A DNA stretch of 64,000 nucleotides. It comes from Petrosia ficiformis (taxonomy: Eukaryota > Porifera > Demospongiae > Haplosclerida > Petrosiidae). Positions 1 to 11,592 of this stretch are shown here, one piece after another. The position numbers were made by a program, and so were the translations under genes. Below the pieces are notes generated by a model. The model was given only the letters and a program-made list of their open reading frames with translations. It was not told where the DNA came from and searched no databases. Within the stretch, counting starts at the first letter, position 1. Every line of letters begins with the position of its first letter. Where the stretch lies: NCBI GenBank assembly GCA_947044365.1, contig OX345644.1, positions 3,784,077-3,848,076 on the forward strand, written 5' to 3'.

Positions 1-900
1 TATTCTAGAATTTAAATTGTGTCAATTATTGTGTTAGTTCAATTGAGTGATCCCAGTATCTTAAAATATAACAGAATAAATCTCTTATCAGATAGATAAA
101 TGATTATTAGTAGATATCTAATGGGAATATCAATATCACACTATGCTAAGGTGTTCTTGGAAAAATGCTGAAATACATGTACATGTACATACGTATGACT
201 GTTTTACTGAAAATAGCTGGGAAAATTGTTTTTCATCTACTTGTTGAAGAATGAAGATAATCTAAAAGTTGAAAGTTGTCTGAGTGCTGTCTGATATATT
301 AATACTACCTGAAAAATATCTGATCATAAAGAGTGGAAATTTTCAGTAATCATGAAAATTGTCTGATAGTTGTTTATTGTCTGAAAAAATTTGATAGTTT
401 AAATAAATAATATAATTATTATTTTATATGTACATTGTTTTAAAGTCTGAATACACGAATGTAAATTTACTTGCTGAAAAAATCAAGAAAAATGATTAAC
501 AATGTTTTTCAATGAACAGCTTTATAATGCAATTTCTGAAGTGTAAACAAAAAATAAGATCTTAAATTAATTTATTGAGCATTACAATATGAACACAATT
601 CAACTAAAAGTAATAGTATAATATGATTTTATAATTGTCAAATTATGTTAGGTTCACTGATTTATAATCCATATTTTTTCTTTGTGTGTTTCGTCAAATG
701 CGATAACAATTTGACCTAGTATGTCCTATACGAACATGAAAGGATTTCGACTAGTCACTTAATTTGGGATCTTTCATGTAGTCTCCATACTAATTATTGT
801 AGACTAATCACTAGTATTAACAGTACATACTGACTAGATACATAAATATTTGTTATTCGAATATATATTAACATTATAAATAGCACATGACATTATGAGT
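1..900. other. AT-rich intergenic DNA, no gene seen
   Basis: I see no coding segment, recognisable transposon end or RNA gene here. The sequence is AT-rich with short homopolymer runs. Confidence 0.5.
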
Positions 901-903
901 AGC

Positions 904-1320
904 ACATGAGTAATGTATGTTGTATGTATTTATGTATAAATGTATTTATGTATGTTGATATATGTATGTATGTATGTATGTTTGTATGTATGTATGTATG
1001 TATGTGTACTATGTACACATGTATAATATTTACATATATATATAGTACACATTTACTAAAGCATATTTAACAACAATTATTGTACACATTACTACATATT
1101 ACTGACCTTGTGTGAGAATATGTTTATAGATAAACTGTTTTATTCCCATTCAGAGCTGATGATAACATGTACTATCTAATGCATATGTACGTATGTATGT
1201 ACATATGTATGTATGTGTGTATGTATATGTAAGTATGTATGTATGTATGTACATGTATGTATGTATGCATGTATGTAGGTAGGTATTATCTGTATGCATG
1301 GATGTATTTATGTATGTAGA
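904..1320. repeat. (TATG)n microsatellites
   Basis: Two interrupted runs of the tetranucleotide TATG/TGTA occur at about 904-1008 and 1180-1320, separated by unique AT-rich sequence. Open frames through them encode only M-Y-V-C or I-H-T-Y strings and are not genes. Related runs lie near 2,070-2,130 and 2,297-2,390. Confidence 0.85.
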
Positions 1321-1375
1321 GTACAAAATAATAGTTGGCCATTGACCATTGGCCATCTTCTGGATTTCTGATTTT

Positions 1376-2033
1376 GTGGCCAATCATAGTCTAGCGTACT
1401 AGCCCCATCCTCCTATTTGACAAGTAGATGGACAGAGTAGGGTCTGGAAGTGAGTTGGCTTTACCAGTCCATTTGGAATGTGTGAATACTGCAATGTTCA
1501 CATTCATCACCAGAACTGAGGTCAATTACAATTGTAATTGTAATTGAGAGACCAATTACAATTACATAGTTATAATTGATTGTTGTACATATTGGAGAAG
1601 CTGAATGTAAATATAATTGTAATTGTAAGTGTAACATTTTTGGTATGTGTATCATGGCAAAATCTAGTTTATTTTGTGTATATTTCAAAGTTTCAGAAAG
1701 TGCAGTTGGAAAATTTAACAGAGTAAGTACTCAATGTCAATACAAAAGCTGTCTGTAATTATAATTGATCCCACTGTTCACTCATGGGATCATAATTACT
1801 ATGACTTGTACTTGTATTTGGTGCTGTTTGGTGGTACATGTATATGCCATGTTATAGAATATACACTTATGAGAACGAATGTGTAATACAGTACATCATT
1901 ACTGGATAGCTCAGTTTGGGGGCCCACAGTGTATGTTTCATGAGACTGTCTACAACCCTCCTCTATCTGTCAGCTTGTCAAAAGGGAGGAGGGCCTAGTA
2001 CACTAGACTAGGCCAACCAAAACTGTTTTTAGC
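1376..2033. mobile_element. Foldback MITE with ~65-bp inverted ends
   Basis: The left end (about 1378-1450, containing gtctagcgtactag and tttgacaagtagatg) reappears in inverse orientation at about 1953-2030 (tgtcagcttgtcaaaag, ctagtacactagac). The arms are roughly 65 bp with several mismatches and the element is about 655 bp. It has no coding capacity. A direct repeat of flanking genomic sequence (about 1065-1150 and 2165-2255, both containing aaactgttttattcccatt) brackets it, so the interval may also include a local duplication. Superfamily not assigned. Confidence 0.55.
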
Positions 2034-2039
2034 TGGACA

Positions 2040-2395
2040 CATTAACTACAACTGTTATTTTGTACTCTATGTATGTATGTAAACTATGTATGTATGTACA
2101 TGTATGTATGTATGGAAAGGTACATGTATGTATGTACATACATATATATGCATGATTGCATGTACTAGAGTATGTTTAACAACAATGATTGTATCCATTA
2201 CTTCAACGTTATAAAGGGAAGGGGGTGTGATAATGTAAACTGTTTTATTCCCATTTTATTTAAATAGATAAAGCATTTCATTACATTACATAACTATGTA
2301 TGTATGTATATATGTATTTAAGTATGTAGGTGTGTAATGTTTTTAATTATATGTATGTATGTATGCATGCATTAATATATTTATGTATGTGGCTA
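2040..2395. repeat. (ATGT)n tracts and duplicated flank
   Basis: Short ATGT runs occur at about 2070-2130 and 2297-2390. Between them lies the second copy of the segment around 1065-1150. No gene seen. Confidence 0.6.
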
Positions 2396-3230
2396 TTTTC
2401 TGGACAATGCTCAGTGTTCTGTCCAGATTATTTAGGGTAGTGGTTATAATCTGATAGTGTAGACTAAGATATGATATCTGTCGACAAAATTCCAGCGAAC
2501 CTACGAACATTAGCACTTTGAAACTACTATGAGCAGATGTCAAAACAAACAAAGATCAAAAGTAACAATAGGCTTTTGCTAAAACCTTTCTGTTTTAAAG
2601 TTATGACAATTTTTGTAACTTATGGTCGCCGTTTAACAACTTTCAGATGACGACTGGTAGCAAAAGGGTTCACTGAAACACAACTCATCTTGCTTGAAGC
2701 CTATCACTGTCGAATCACATCTTGAAATGAAGTACAATTGAAGAAGTGGCTGCTACAACTTGGAGCTGGCTCTAAGCTTTCTGCCATGACTCAATTTCTA
2801 GCTCCACCCATTTCATCTCATCGATATCCACATAGTTGAAACCACAAATCTGTTTTCTAATTTTTTCAAGTCTATATTTTAATACTGTGCTTCTAATCTT
2901 ATACTAGTAGGACTTGGAGTGTAAGATATAACGCACACACACAAATATAATATAATCTCAGTATAATAATAATTATTGTAATAATTATTATTACAGTCAA
3001 ATATTGTCTGCAGTTATTTTCTTGTCAGTGACTGAATCATTCTTGTTTCCCAAATCACACTTGTGGTGAGGGTTCTCCACTGCGAGTACATTCATTTAGG
3101 GTAATGGGTCAGATTATAATTTGCATTCTAGCTCAAACTCACATTATTACACATCATGGCAACTAATTGACTTACCAACCTTGAATGATGAATGTAACTT
3201 TCTTAAGTTATGTACATGTATATAAACATA
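2396..3230. other. Intergenic, diverged copy of the 20.9-21.1 kb segment
   Basis: About 2,680-2,830 matches about 20,938-21,085 (shared words such as acacaactcatctt and ctcatctatttcat with variants). This suggests the left edge of the window carries the same duplicated block that sits downstream of gene A. No coding exon is convincing. Confidence 0.4.
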
Positions 3231-3249
3231 GATAACATTACATTTGATA

Positions 3250-3425
3250 TTTCATCGGAAATGTAATTTGAGAGTTATTTCAAGCAGATATATAGCAGTT
3301 TAATGAAAAGTATTTCTTTTAGAAACTAGTTGGACTTTTTGGCTCATCAGCAAACGAGCTGAAAATTCCAACAAGTTTCTAAACCGCTAAGTGTCTGCTA
3401 GAAACAACTCCCAAGTTATCACAGT
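3250..3425. repeat. Foldback palindrome
   Basis: The arm containing gaaactagttggac (about 3321) and ttttggctcat is followed after a short loop by gagctgaaaattccaac and aagtttctaaaccgct, its imperfect reverse complement. Outer parts (agttatttcaagcag versus ctgctagaaacaactc) also pair. The structure is about 160 bp and looks like a small foldback MITE. Confidence 0.5.
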
Positions 3426-3934
3426 ATTCCTTAGCAATGAGCTTTTATGATATTGTCATTTATTATGAGTCTTGTTATTCTGGATCATCTTTGCCACCAA
3501 TAACATTATAATTATCTTGTCTAATATCACCACTCAACCATACTTTACACTAATACAATTACTGCACTGTTAGTTATTTCAGTTGGTATTGCATGTTAAC
3601 GCAATTGCTGAATTTGGTATCAGAGAGTATAAGGCAAGATCTCTACTTTGTGCATTAGAATATGATGACTAAATAGATTAATAGTGCAAAATGACTGATA
3701 TGGTGTCCAGCAGCTTTGAAAATCAGGATTCCATGTAAATCACAGTTAACATGTCATTTCTTTAAAATAATGACACTGATTCTTTAATTATTGCCTTGGT
3801 ATGTAGAATTGCATGTTACATGTTACATCACAATAGCTGCTGATGTGAATGCTACAGTTTGAGTCAGGCTGTTTTGAAATGTTATCAGTTTTTAGATTGT
3901 CACAATTACAAATTCAATTTACACATTTATCAAT

Positions 3935-4223
3935 TGTAATGCTCATGGAACCTAAACAGAACTTTACTCCTGATCCAACTAACTATGTGTGCTAGTGTAC
4001 TATCAACAACAGGTGACCTTTCATTTTGTATAACCAGTACTATAATTAGAATGTATTTACTTAATATATAATTTTATTTATCCTCATCTCAAACCTAATC
4101 ACTAATCTTCCTCTTACAGGTCACTCTACTAACTTTGTTGTTGCTGTTAGACTCCCATTACACAAGTCTCAAGACTACTGTGTTTCAATGGGTATTGCTC
4201 TACTTTGTCTGTTGGATGAATAA
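3935..4223 (+). pseudogene. Dynein heavy chain C-terminal relic, copy 1
   Basis: Two exon remnants of an axonemal-type dynein heavy chain. The first (3935-4012) encodes a MEPKQNFTPDPTNYVC-like stretch, then jumps to STTG with a stop between, implying a small deletion relative to the dynein consensus (…YVCPxYKTS…GTLSTTG). It ends at a GT donor. The second (4120-4223) starts after an AG, completes the split glycine codon, reads [13 protein letters not shown] and LLCLLDE, and stops. That is the conserved C-terminal end of dynein heavy chains, where the motif GTLSTTGHSTNF is characteristic. An AATAAA overlaps the stop. Upstream exons are absent or unrecognised, so this is a truncated pseudogene. 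Homologous exons lie at 27,848-27,951 and about 62,157-62,243. Confidence 0.8.
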
Positions 4224-5945
4224 AAATGGCGCTTACTGCTGATGATAATACACAACTATTAATTTAGAACAAATCTTCTATATCACTTATATTATGCATT
4301 GTACCACAATTATTAATCACTTCTATTATTATAATTTTAAGCAATAATTAATACTGAGTGTCAAATCAAACTGCACACAATGAAAGCATATGACGAGGAG
4401 AGACCAGATATGCTCATACGTAATTATTATAGTTAATTAACTGAAGTTATAAAATTTCATAATTATGCTCCATAGCCTGTTCTGTCTGGAGAAATTCATA
4501 GCTCACCCTGTCCAGAGAATTCCATAGTTCCTGTCATAGTTTGTTCTTTATCAAGTGAGAGATTCATATCCACCTATATAGTAGGTGAGTAGTACTATTA
4601 TTGTGTTACAGTATTATTATATATATATAAGTGCTGGAAATAATATAATTATATTAGTTATGTCATGTCCACTTCTGCAATATCAGACTTATAATCACCT
4701 TAGGTCTATTGCCCTTGGACCTGAAGTTAGAAAGTTTCATAATTATGTTGTGTGTGTTTTCCAGACACATTTTTGTTGTGTTAGTAGGGTTGCATCAATA
4801 TAGTAATTTTCCTATACAACCTATAATCACAATCTATACAATTGTTTACACACATAAATAATTACTTTTATTGTTTGGGTGCCATTTCTTTTTTTCTACA
4901 CATACAATCCAAAATTATTATGTTCACATGTAGCATTACCACCATCTCTTAAAGTATAGTGAAATCTGTAAAACTTAACAAATATTGTGTATACTGAATA
5001 GATAATTTATAGACAATGCTTTTGCCGATACTCAGCACCTATTCAGATACTTATACTAGTATAGGTCCAACCCTAGTTCATAGTTAGTACATTCTTGTTT
5101 CTTGCATAATTATGCTTGAAAATGCCATTTCATCCCAAATACGAAATTGTCTGGCAGCCAGTCTGAACTAGATCTAGACTATCCATCCAGCTGCTAATAT
5201 TGATAAAATACTGCTGATGTGAAGTGCTATATAGACTGCTTTGTGCATGCTCTATAGATAGTTCTTATCAGTTAGGTAAATTTATAGTGGGAGAAGAGCT
5301 GATATGTAAACTGTGATTTTTCTGAAATCCTATTTTCAAAGCTGTTAAATATCTTATCAGTCATCCTCCACTATTGATTTACTTAATCATTGTGAACAAC
5401 AAAAGTTAAGAATACAAACGTGCTTACACTTCAACCCAAAATTATTATGTGCACATGTAGGATTACCACCATCAATTGCACATACCTTAAAGTATAGTGA
5501 AATCTATAAATAATGTGTATATATACTGTATAAGTAATTTATGGGCAATGCTGTTCTATACCAATACTTAGCCCATATCTTTAATATAGGTACCTATTCA
5601 CATACTTATACTAGTATATGTACAACCCTAGTTCATAGTACATTTTTGTTTCTTGCACAATACCAAGTATGCTTTAAAATGCCAAATAAGTAATTGTCTG
5701 GCAGCCGTCCTAAGCCTGATGTAGACTATCCATCCAGTTAGCAATATTGATAAAGTACTGCTGATGTGAGGTGCTATATAGACTGCTTTGTGCATGCTCT
5801 ATAGATAGATCTTATCAGTTAGGTAAATTTATAGTGGGAGAAGAGCTGATATGTAAACTGTGATTATTCTGAAATCCTATTTTCAAAGCTGTTAAATATC
5901 TTATCAGACATACTCCACTATCGATTTACTTAATCATTGTGAACA
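4006..5945. repeat. Duplicated block, also at 27.7-30.0 kb, with internal tandem copy
   Basis: The sequence from the dynein splice donor onward (4006-5400) matches 27,720-29,650 over most of its length. Within it, about 4,905-5,400 and 5,440-5,940 are themselves direct copies: both contain aaaattattatgt, gcacatgtag, tatagactgctttgtgcatg and gtgggagaagagctgatatg. The 28-30 kb copy also has two such subunits (about 29,120-29,650 and 29,690-29,970). No protein is encoded. The block appears to be non-coding DNA that travelled with the ANK-ROCO/dynein duplication. Confidence 0.7.
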
Positions 5946-5954
5946 ACAGAAATA

Positions 5955-6720
5955 CCTTCAGTAGATATGAATATCCATGGTATATTGGATATTCTCCACT
6001 GCATACAACTTGTTGTTGTGGTCAACTAGACACTGTAAAGTTTCTCATGTCCACAATACAAACGAGCGCCGTCGGAACGGGACCCTCGCCTACGTGGCAA
6101 AGTAATACAAACTATAATTTTTTTCTAAATATAATATACCAACAGGTTTTAATAATTATGTATCATTGCTTGTTTGTATGGATGAAAACGTTTACTTCAG
6201 AGGATTTACTTTATGTGTACAAAACATATGAAAATATAAAATTGTATTGGCATGTTAGTTTTTATAATATTGTAATAGTTATATATTATAACTCTAAAAC
6301 CAAAGGGTTTTAGCAAAAACCTCTTGATATTTTGATCCTTGTATAATCTGAAGTCTGCCAGTAGCTTCGTAGTTTCTCAAAATTTTGCGAACACACACAC
6401 ACAGACAGACACACAATATGATTACCACACCCTTCTGCCTACAATTTGTGGCGAGGGTAATAAACTCCATGTCTACCAATGGAAATAGTGATGCACCCTT
6501 TCATACAGCATATAGATATGGTACTGTGGATATAGTAAAATATCTTCAATAAACAGGTTGTGTAGATGTTTAGAACAGACAGCAAAATATTCCAGTAAAA
6601 AGGAAAGTGATAACTATATTTAAATGTTGGAACCAATTAAACAATGTAGAGTAGATTTTCTTGTTGAGTAGTACTACTAATGGTAATAGTTCCTCCATTC
6701 TCTCTTCACAGGTTATCGAG
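5955..6720 (+). pseudogene. Decayed ANK-ROCO paralogue relic
   Basis: Fragments of the same family as genes A and B. At 5,955-6,055 an ankyrin repeat reads YSPLHTTCCCGQLDTVKFLM, preceded by nucleotides like ccttcagtagatatgaatatc that match the inter-repeat DNA of gene A. At about 6,465-6,560 another repeat reads FHTAYRYGTVDIVKYL, followed by an in-frame stop. At 6,628-6,700 comes DNA matching the ANK-Roc junction of gene B (aaacaatgtagagtagattt) and then the P-loop region (actactaatggtaatagttcc), with an internal deletion between them. Stops, deletions and an inserted element (6,062-6,460) exclude function. Most of the ANK array, the rest of Roc and COR are missing. Confidence 0.75.
6062..6460. 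mobile_element. MITE-like insertion inside the ANK relic
   Basis: The ankyrin relic is interrupted by about 400 bp bounded by short inverted words (accctcgcc near 6,082 and ggcgagggt near 6,452). It contains a CA-rich tract (about 6,392-6,415). The left end has an unusually GC-rich patch. No transposase is encoded, and a target-site duplication is not clear. Confidence 0.45.
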
Positions 6721-6792
6721 CTCAAAGGGATAAAGAAATACAGAAAAATTCAAGTGTCCCCACACTTTAGTTGCCGCCCATCCGTCCAGTTG

Positions 6793-6825
<33 letters not shown>

Positions 6826-7175
6826 CCATCCATCCATTTGTCCATCTGTGTTGTGTTGGATCTTTGTCTCTGTCATACAGTGGACATTCAGGTAAGATAA
6901 ATGAAACGATTGATTCTTCTATTCACTAATAATTGTATTTATAGTAGCTTGTGGCGTTGTGTATGCATTCTTTATGTGTATAGTGACTGCTCCTCCATAT
7001 GTTTATGTAGGTTATCGAGGTCACAAGGATAAGCAAGTTATACAGGAAATTTCAAGTGTCTCCACACTATAGTTGGTGTGTTGGATTGGTTGTCTCAAAA
7101 GGGAACCTTCAGGTTAGATGACTGAAATAATTGATTTTCCATTGAGTAATAGTTGTATTTATAGTAGCTTATGTT
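6700..7175 (+). repeat. Repeated exon-like segment (two tandem copies)
   Basis: A segment beginning after an AG with gttatcgag and ending at a cttcag-type junction occurs at 6,712-6,895 and 7,011-7,112, and again near 31,243-31,343. The conceptual peptide begins VIEVTRISKLYRKFQVSP in the second copy. The copies diverge by indels and in-frame stops. The first copy carries a (TCCA)n expansion at about 6,787-6,848. I do not recognise the protein. It may be a decayed small exon or just a repeat with splice-like edges. Confidence 0.4.
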
Positions 7176-7189
7176 CTATGCCCATGAAC

Positions 7190-8045
7190 TGAACCATTGA
7201 CAGATAGATAATATAATAGATAGTAGAGTTATGTTAGTTTTATAACACTTTTAAAACATGCATACTCTTTTAACTAACATGGGTGTGTCACATATTTGTT
7301 AGTTGTGACATCAGTGTTATGTGATTGATTGCGTTTGTCACACATATGACATTCGTGAGGAAAAGTTAAACATAACACTTAGAACAGAGCCATGGTAATT
7401 TAGTACCTACATATTTAGAGGACACAGTCACACAGGTATCAGAATGATACCATTCATTACAGGTGGAACACTGAATCCACTACAAGCTTCCAAATTCTGA
7501 CACAGTAAACCTTAATATGTTCCACTGATTTTGTCTTTGCAGCAACACACCTGAGTTTTGTAATTTGTTACCTTGCAGCTCTCTAAACAGTGAATGAGGT
7601 GAGACCTCATTTTCCTTTGATCAAAATAAACTGTCTTCTTAATACCAATGCTGTTCTTGAAGAAAGCCCACAGTTCGATGTCCCTGACTATATTTGTACG
7701 TAATTTTTTGCATACTGAAATATCTAAATACATGTAATTTACGTGCAAAGCCAATACTCCTTTCAATCTTGCAACAGAGACAAATTCAATAACCACACAC
7801 ACCTTGATCAAGCATAACTTAGTGTGAGGTGTGGCTCAGCACCACAGATGCAACTGAATGCAGCTTCATTGCAACTTTCTGGACCTCCTGGAGCAATCCA
7901 ACAGTCACCTCAACCTTGTTTACAAATTACTGCAAGCACACCATCCACTCAAGCCTGCAAGTGAATTCTTTTTTTCCTTTGTTCTCCTTTCTCTCTCACT
8001 AGAACTAGCTTGAAACGGAGTCTATACATCACACATACATAGAAA
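7190..8045 (-). repeat. Repeat with PHD-like relic, paired with 31.4-35.1 kb
   Basis: This segment matches 31,430-31,539 plus 34,455-35,120; the second copy is split by a hAT transposon. On the minus strand the 34.5-kb copy contains a run resembling a PHD finger (CNEWYHSDTC … PWLCSKCC), and the 7.4-kb copy has the same run with frame breaks. Both also share a minus-strand stretch reading FVSVARLKGVLALHV or a close variant. PHD-type fingers occur in ORF1 of some LINEs, so a retroelement relic is possible, but I see no reverse transcriptase. Confidence 0.4.
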
Positions 8046-8426
8046 TTTCTGAAGTGGTAGGAACAGAGGTTGATAGTACATACGGCTCGATGTTAGACAG
8101 GTATCTTGCCAAACCATTAATAGCATTCCACAGGGGAAACTCATCTAGTGGAAAGAAATAAAATATGTTTCCACCACCCACATCTGTCCCTTCAGAGAGG
8201 TGCTCTGGACATCCATAGTGAATAGAGAAACCACCTTGTCCTCAAAAGAGCAGAAAGTCTTCAAGAATAATTCCACTATTGTATCTACCCAGCCATCAAT
8301 CACCTATCCATGAAATATAAAAATAATTATTATAAATACATGTATAATAATAATACATGTAGTCTTCTATATAACCTGTAATTTGCCTTTTGTGTATTAT
8401 GCTTCAAAAAATTGTATATATAAATA
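8046..8426. other. Intergenic, nothing recognised
   Basis: No coding potential or repeat family identified. It ends at the TA target site of the Tigger-like element. Confidence 0.4.
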
Positions 8427-10087
8427 TACTGTAAATCCCATAATATTAGCGGTCCCTTTATTTTAGCGAGTTTCGCGCGTGTGCTAACATAATCGGTAGT
8501 TAACGTTACTGGTGTGGTCACGTGTGGGCCATGTGCATGCAAAAGACTCAAGATGTTGTTGTATCGTTGCTTTGCTCCTTACAAACAACCTACCAAGCCC
8601 TACTTACCTGATCCCAGCAAACAGGAGTCAGAGAAAGACGCCATGGAAGTTGAAGCAGCGAATTAGTGTGTTCAAAAGAATTGGGGAGGAAGCAACGTGG
8701 CAAGTATAACTATTATGATCCTGAGCTTCGTGCCAAAATTGGCAAGTAGGCTGCTATCTCCGGCAACAAAGCTGCTGTGAAGAAGGAGTTGGGAAAGCCA
8801 ATCAACGAAAGCACTGTCCGTGGCTTCAAAAAAAGCATACTGTTCTGTGCTAAGTAAAACCAGAAGTCCTGAGCCAATTATAAGGCTGGAGCATGGACTG
8901 TGAGGACAGCCCCTCTTACTTGGAGACTTGGACTCTAATGTTCAGGAGTATGTAAGAAAGCTTCCACTAGCAGGTGGGATTGTGAATCGTGCTATTGTAA
9001 TTGCTGCAGCTACTGGGATAGTAGAATACAATAATCCTGCATTGCTTCACACTCATGGGGGCCCTGTTGTATTAGGAAAGAAGTGGGCCGATTCTCTGTT
9101 GGGAAGAATGGGTTTGGTGAAGCAAAAAGCTACTAAAGCTGTAAGGAAGCTTCCTGATGACTTTGCTGATGTAACACTTGCTTTTCTTGAAAGAGTAGCC
9201 TCAATTGCGAAGGAGAACTGTGTGCCATTTGAATTGGTCATAAACTGGGACCAGACAGGGTCCAGGTTTGCCCCAGCAAGCCATTGGACCCCGGCAAATG
9301 AAGGTGCTAAGCAGGTAGATGTTATTGGAGTGGAAGACAAGAGGGAAATGACTGTTCTTTTAGCTATCAGTTTAGCTGGTAAGCTGCTGCCCCCTCAACT
9401 ACTTCACGCTGGGAAAACTGTCAAATGCCACCCTACAGTAGATTTCCCAGCTGGTTGGGATGTATGGCATTCCCAAAATCACTGGAGCACAGAAGAAACT
9501 ATGATTCACTACATTGAGGAAGTCATTGCCCCTTATTTTCGAGTCGTGAGGAAGTCTCTTGGGTTATCAGAGAACCACTCTGCTTTAGCAGTCTTTGATG
9601 TTTTTGCTGCACATCGTAGTCAGATAGTATTGGATACTCTTGACAAATATCACATCAAATATTTTTATGTTCCAGCTGGCTGTACTGGAGAATTACAGCC
9701 ACTTGACCTTACTTTCAACGAGCCCTTCAAACGAGAAATGAAGGAGTGTTTTACTAGGTGGTATGCTTCACTGATCAAGAAAGATCTAGATCAAGGAAAA
9801 GGTGTCGGTGAAGTAAAGCCAGACCTCCGTACCTCAACTGTCAAGCCAATTCATGCTCGTTGGCTGATGGAAGTTCATTCCAAACTCAGCAAGAACAGTG
9901 ATCTAATTATTAGTGGTTTGAGAAGGCTGAAATTAAAGATTTTATTGTAAACCCATGATTTGTTTTTTTTTGTTTTTTTTTTGTCAGTGCATATTACAGT
10001 GTAACGCTAAATTTTATGGATACCAAAATGTCATAGGGATTGAAATCGTTAAATTTAAGGGAGCTGAAAAAAATGGGTTTTACAGTA
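8427..10087 (+). mobile_element. Tigger/pogo-type DNA transposon
   Basis: A 1.66-kb element delimited by terminal inverted repeats beginning CTGTAAATCCCAT (8,429) on the left and CTGTAAAACCCAT (reverse complement, ending 10,085) on the right. It is flanked by TA dinucleotides at 8,427-8,428 and 10,086-10,087, the target duplication of Tc1/mariner/pogo elements. Subterminal regions share words such as tttagcga and gggagctg-type sequence. It carries one transposase gene whose 5' half is broken. Confidence 0.85.
8720..9950 (+). pseudogene. Pogo/Tigger-like DDE transposase, 5' part broken
   Basis: The open 340-aa segment from 8,928 to 9,950 is a DDE_1-family catalytic core: first Asp in NWDQTG (residue 108), second Asp in FDVFAAHR (residue 224, with the family's downstream His), and third acidic position in LQPLDLTFN (residue 260). 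Upstream DNA (about 8,711-8,927) encodes recognisable N-terminal pieces (NYYDPELRAKIGK, then a stop, ELGKPINESTVRGFKKS, then frameshifts), so the DNA-binding half cannot be read through. The enzyme normally excises and inserts the element by cut and paste at TA. The core is well preserved, suggesting moderately recent decay. The annotated start at 8,928 is an internal Met, not a natural start. Confidence 0.85.
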
Positions 10088-10159
10088 ATCTGACAGTACG
10101 GTAGTACTATCTATGTAGGGTTGGCCTGAAAACAAAATGGCCATCCATACTTTTCAATT

Positions 10160-10480
10160 ACAAGTAATGAACTGAAATTTCTGCTTGTGTATGCTTAATA
10201 GACAAAATACATTTCGATATCGACTGTTTTTTATGACTAACAAGACCTTCTTGATGACCGGAGATCGTTATTAAAGCAGAGAACTGGCGAGTGGTAAAAC
10301 TGGCTGATGTTCATCTTATTCTTATTCTAATTGTTCTTTTCCAGACACAATTATTTTAGCATGATTCCGATCGAATTTATCGTAAAATTCTGGTTTGCAA
10401 TTATCAAGATGATATGTTCAGGTACTATGAAAGAAAAGAGTTTCAGCCCCACATTTACTCACCTATATAACTTCCACCTA
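10160..10480. repeat. Dispersed repeat shared with 36.31-36.66 kb
   Basis: About 320 bp matches 36,310-36,660 with roughly one change per ten bases. Shared words include ctgaaattt, gacaaaata, tgatgaccggagatcg/tgaccagagatc and attttagcatgat. The 36-kb copy sits at the end of the old gypsy relic, so this may be a fragment of that element. At 10,481 a piggyBac-like MITE interrupts or abuts it; the 36-kb copy continues without the MITE. Confidence 0.6.
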
Positions 10481-11034
10481 TTAACCTTTAGAGAACTGAG
10501 CTTGTTTTTCAAAATTGTTCCCCCATTTCCAAGACTGGTGTCTCTGCTGCAGATATCTTGGCCACTATTCACTTTCTGTAACCCAAACTTGGCTCTTTTT
10601 CTGACATGGAGTACTACTTGTAGCAACTTGCTTACCGGGACTCAAAAGTGCCCATGTGCTTCATAGGATTACATCAAATGCAGTGCTCTCCATCTTTTGA
10701 CAGCAACTGGGGCAAACAAAATGATCCCTCTGCATGTTGGCGTTAGATTTCGGGTTTTACAGCAAGGGAAATGCCTCAGATACCCACCAGATTGTGTGAG
10801 CGAGATCACTGAACCCCTCAATTGCGTGGGCGACGAGGGGGTGTGCCCTTTAAAATTCCCCCAGTACTCGTTATTTAGGGCAAAGGGCGGCCAAAAAATT
10901 TTCAATTTTTTTAGCCATTTTCATTGGCTTGTCCCTGACACCGATTACGAGTGTTTCATAATGTTAGGAACACACTCCAAACCCCATAGGGGTCAAATGT
11001 CACATATATGTGACACCAGTGCTCTAAGGGTTAA
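10481..11034 (+). mobile_element. piggyBac-like MITE, copy 1
   Basis: A 554-bp element with TTAA at each end (10,481-10,484 and 11,031-11,034) and inverted ends ttaacctttagagaactgag / ttaacccttagagcactggt. TTAA target duplication and CCYTTAGAG-type ends fit piggyBac-derived MITEs. Open frames across it (10,331-11,200) are incidental. A second copy in opposite orientation lies at 11,831-12,363. Confidence 0.75.
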
Positions 11035-11261
11035 AAAGTACATGAAAGGTGTAGTATACATATTAATCTATCGTCTGCAAAAGTTACAAAGTTGTACCTT
11101 AGCCAATTTGAACGTTATACGTGTTTTAAGTGGGTGTCTTAGTTCTGTTGCATTATGTGACAATGGCAGTGAATCGGTTACTGCAACTATGGTTGTATGA
11201 TTTCATGGTTATAACTCAAAGTATTTCTAAAAAAATTGCCGTTCAGAAACAACAGAAACAA

Positions 11262-11592
11262 AGATAATAAAAAACCTTTTCAATAAAAATGAAAGAAGAT
11301 TTAGAGATGTCAAATCCAAAAAGTATATTAACAAGATCAGGATGGGTAACAGCAGGAACAAGATTAAACAAACCACTTTCATAATAACCCTACATAAGTA
11401 CCTACACTGCTATATAGCAAAATACATAGAACTGTACTTATGTACAGTTATATGGAAGTGGTTGTGTTACATTTTGGGTACTACGTTAACTTACTGTGTT
11501 GGTATCATCCAGACCTTGTTCACATACTTTTTGGGGTTTTGACATCCCTACTCTTTTCGTTTTTATTGAAAAATATTTTTTATTGTTCTTTA
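11262..11592. mobile_element. Long-TIR foldback MITE, copy 1 of 4
   Basis: Left arm (ttttcaataaaaatgaaag … gatgtcaaatcc … aaaaagtat) and right arm (actttttggggttttgac … tttttattgaaaaat) are inverted copies about 80 bp long around a roughly 170-bp centre containing tatggaagtgg. Related copies lie at about 19,495-19,790, 22,085-22,390 and 30,190-30,485. No coding capacity. Confidence 0.75.

Noticed and set aside
10331..11200. Two plus-strand open frames of 111 and 167 codons
   Set aside because: They lie across a piggyBac-like MITE and its flank; the inverse copy at 11.8-12.4 kb does not preserve the frames.
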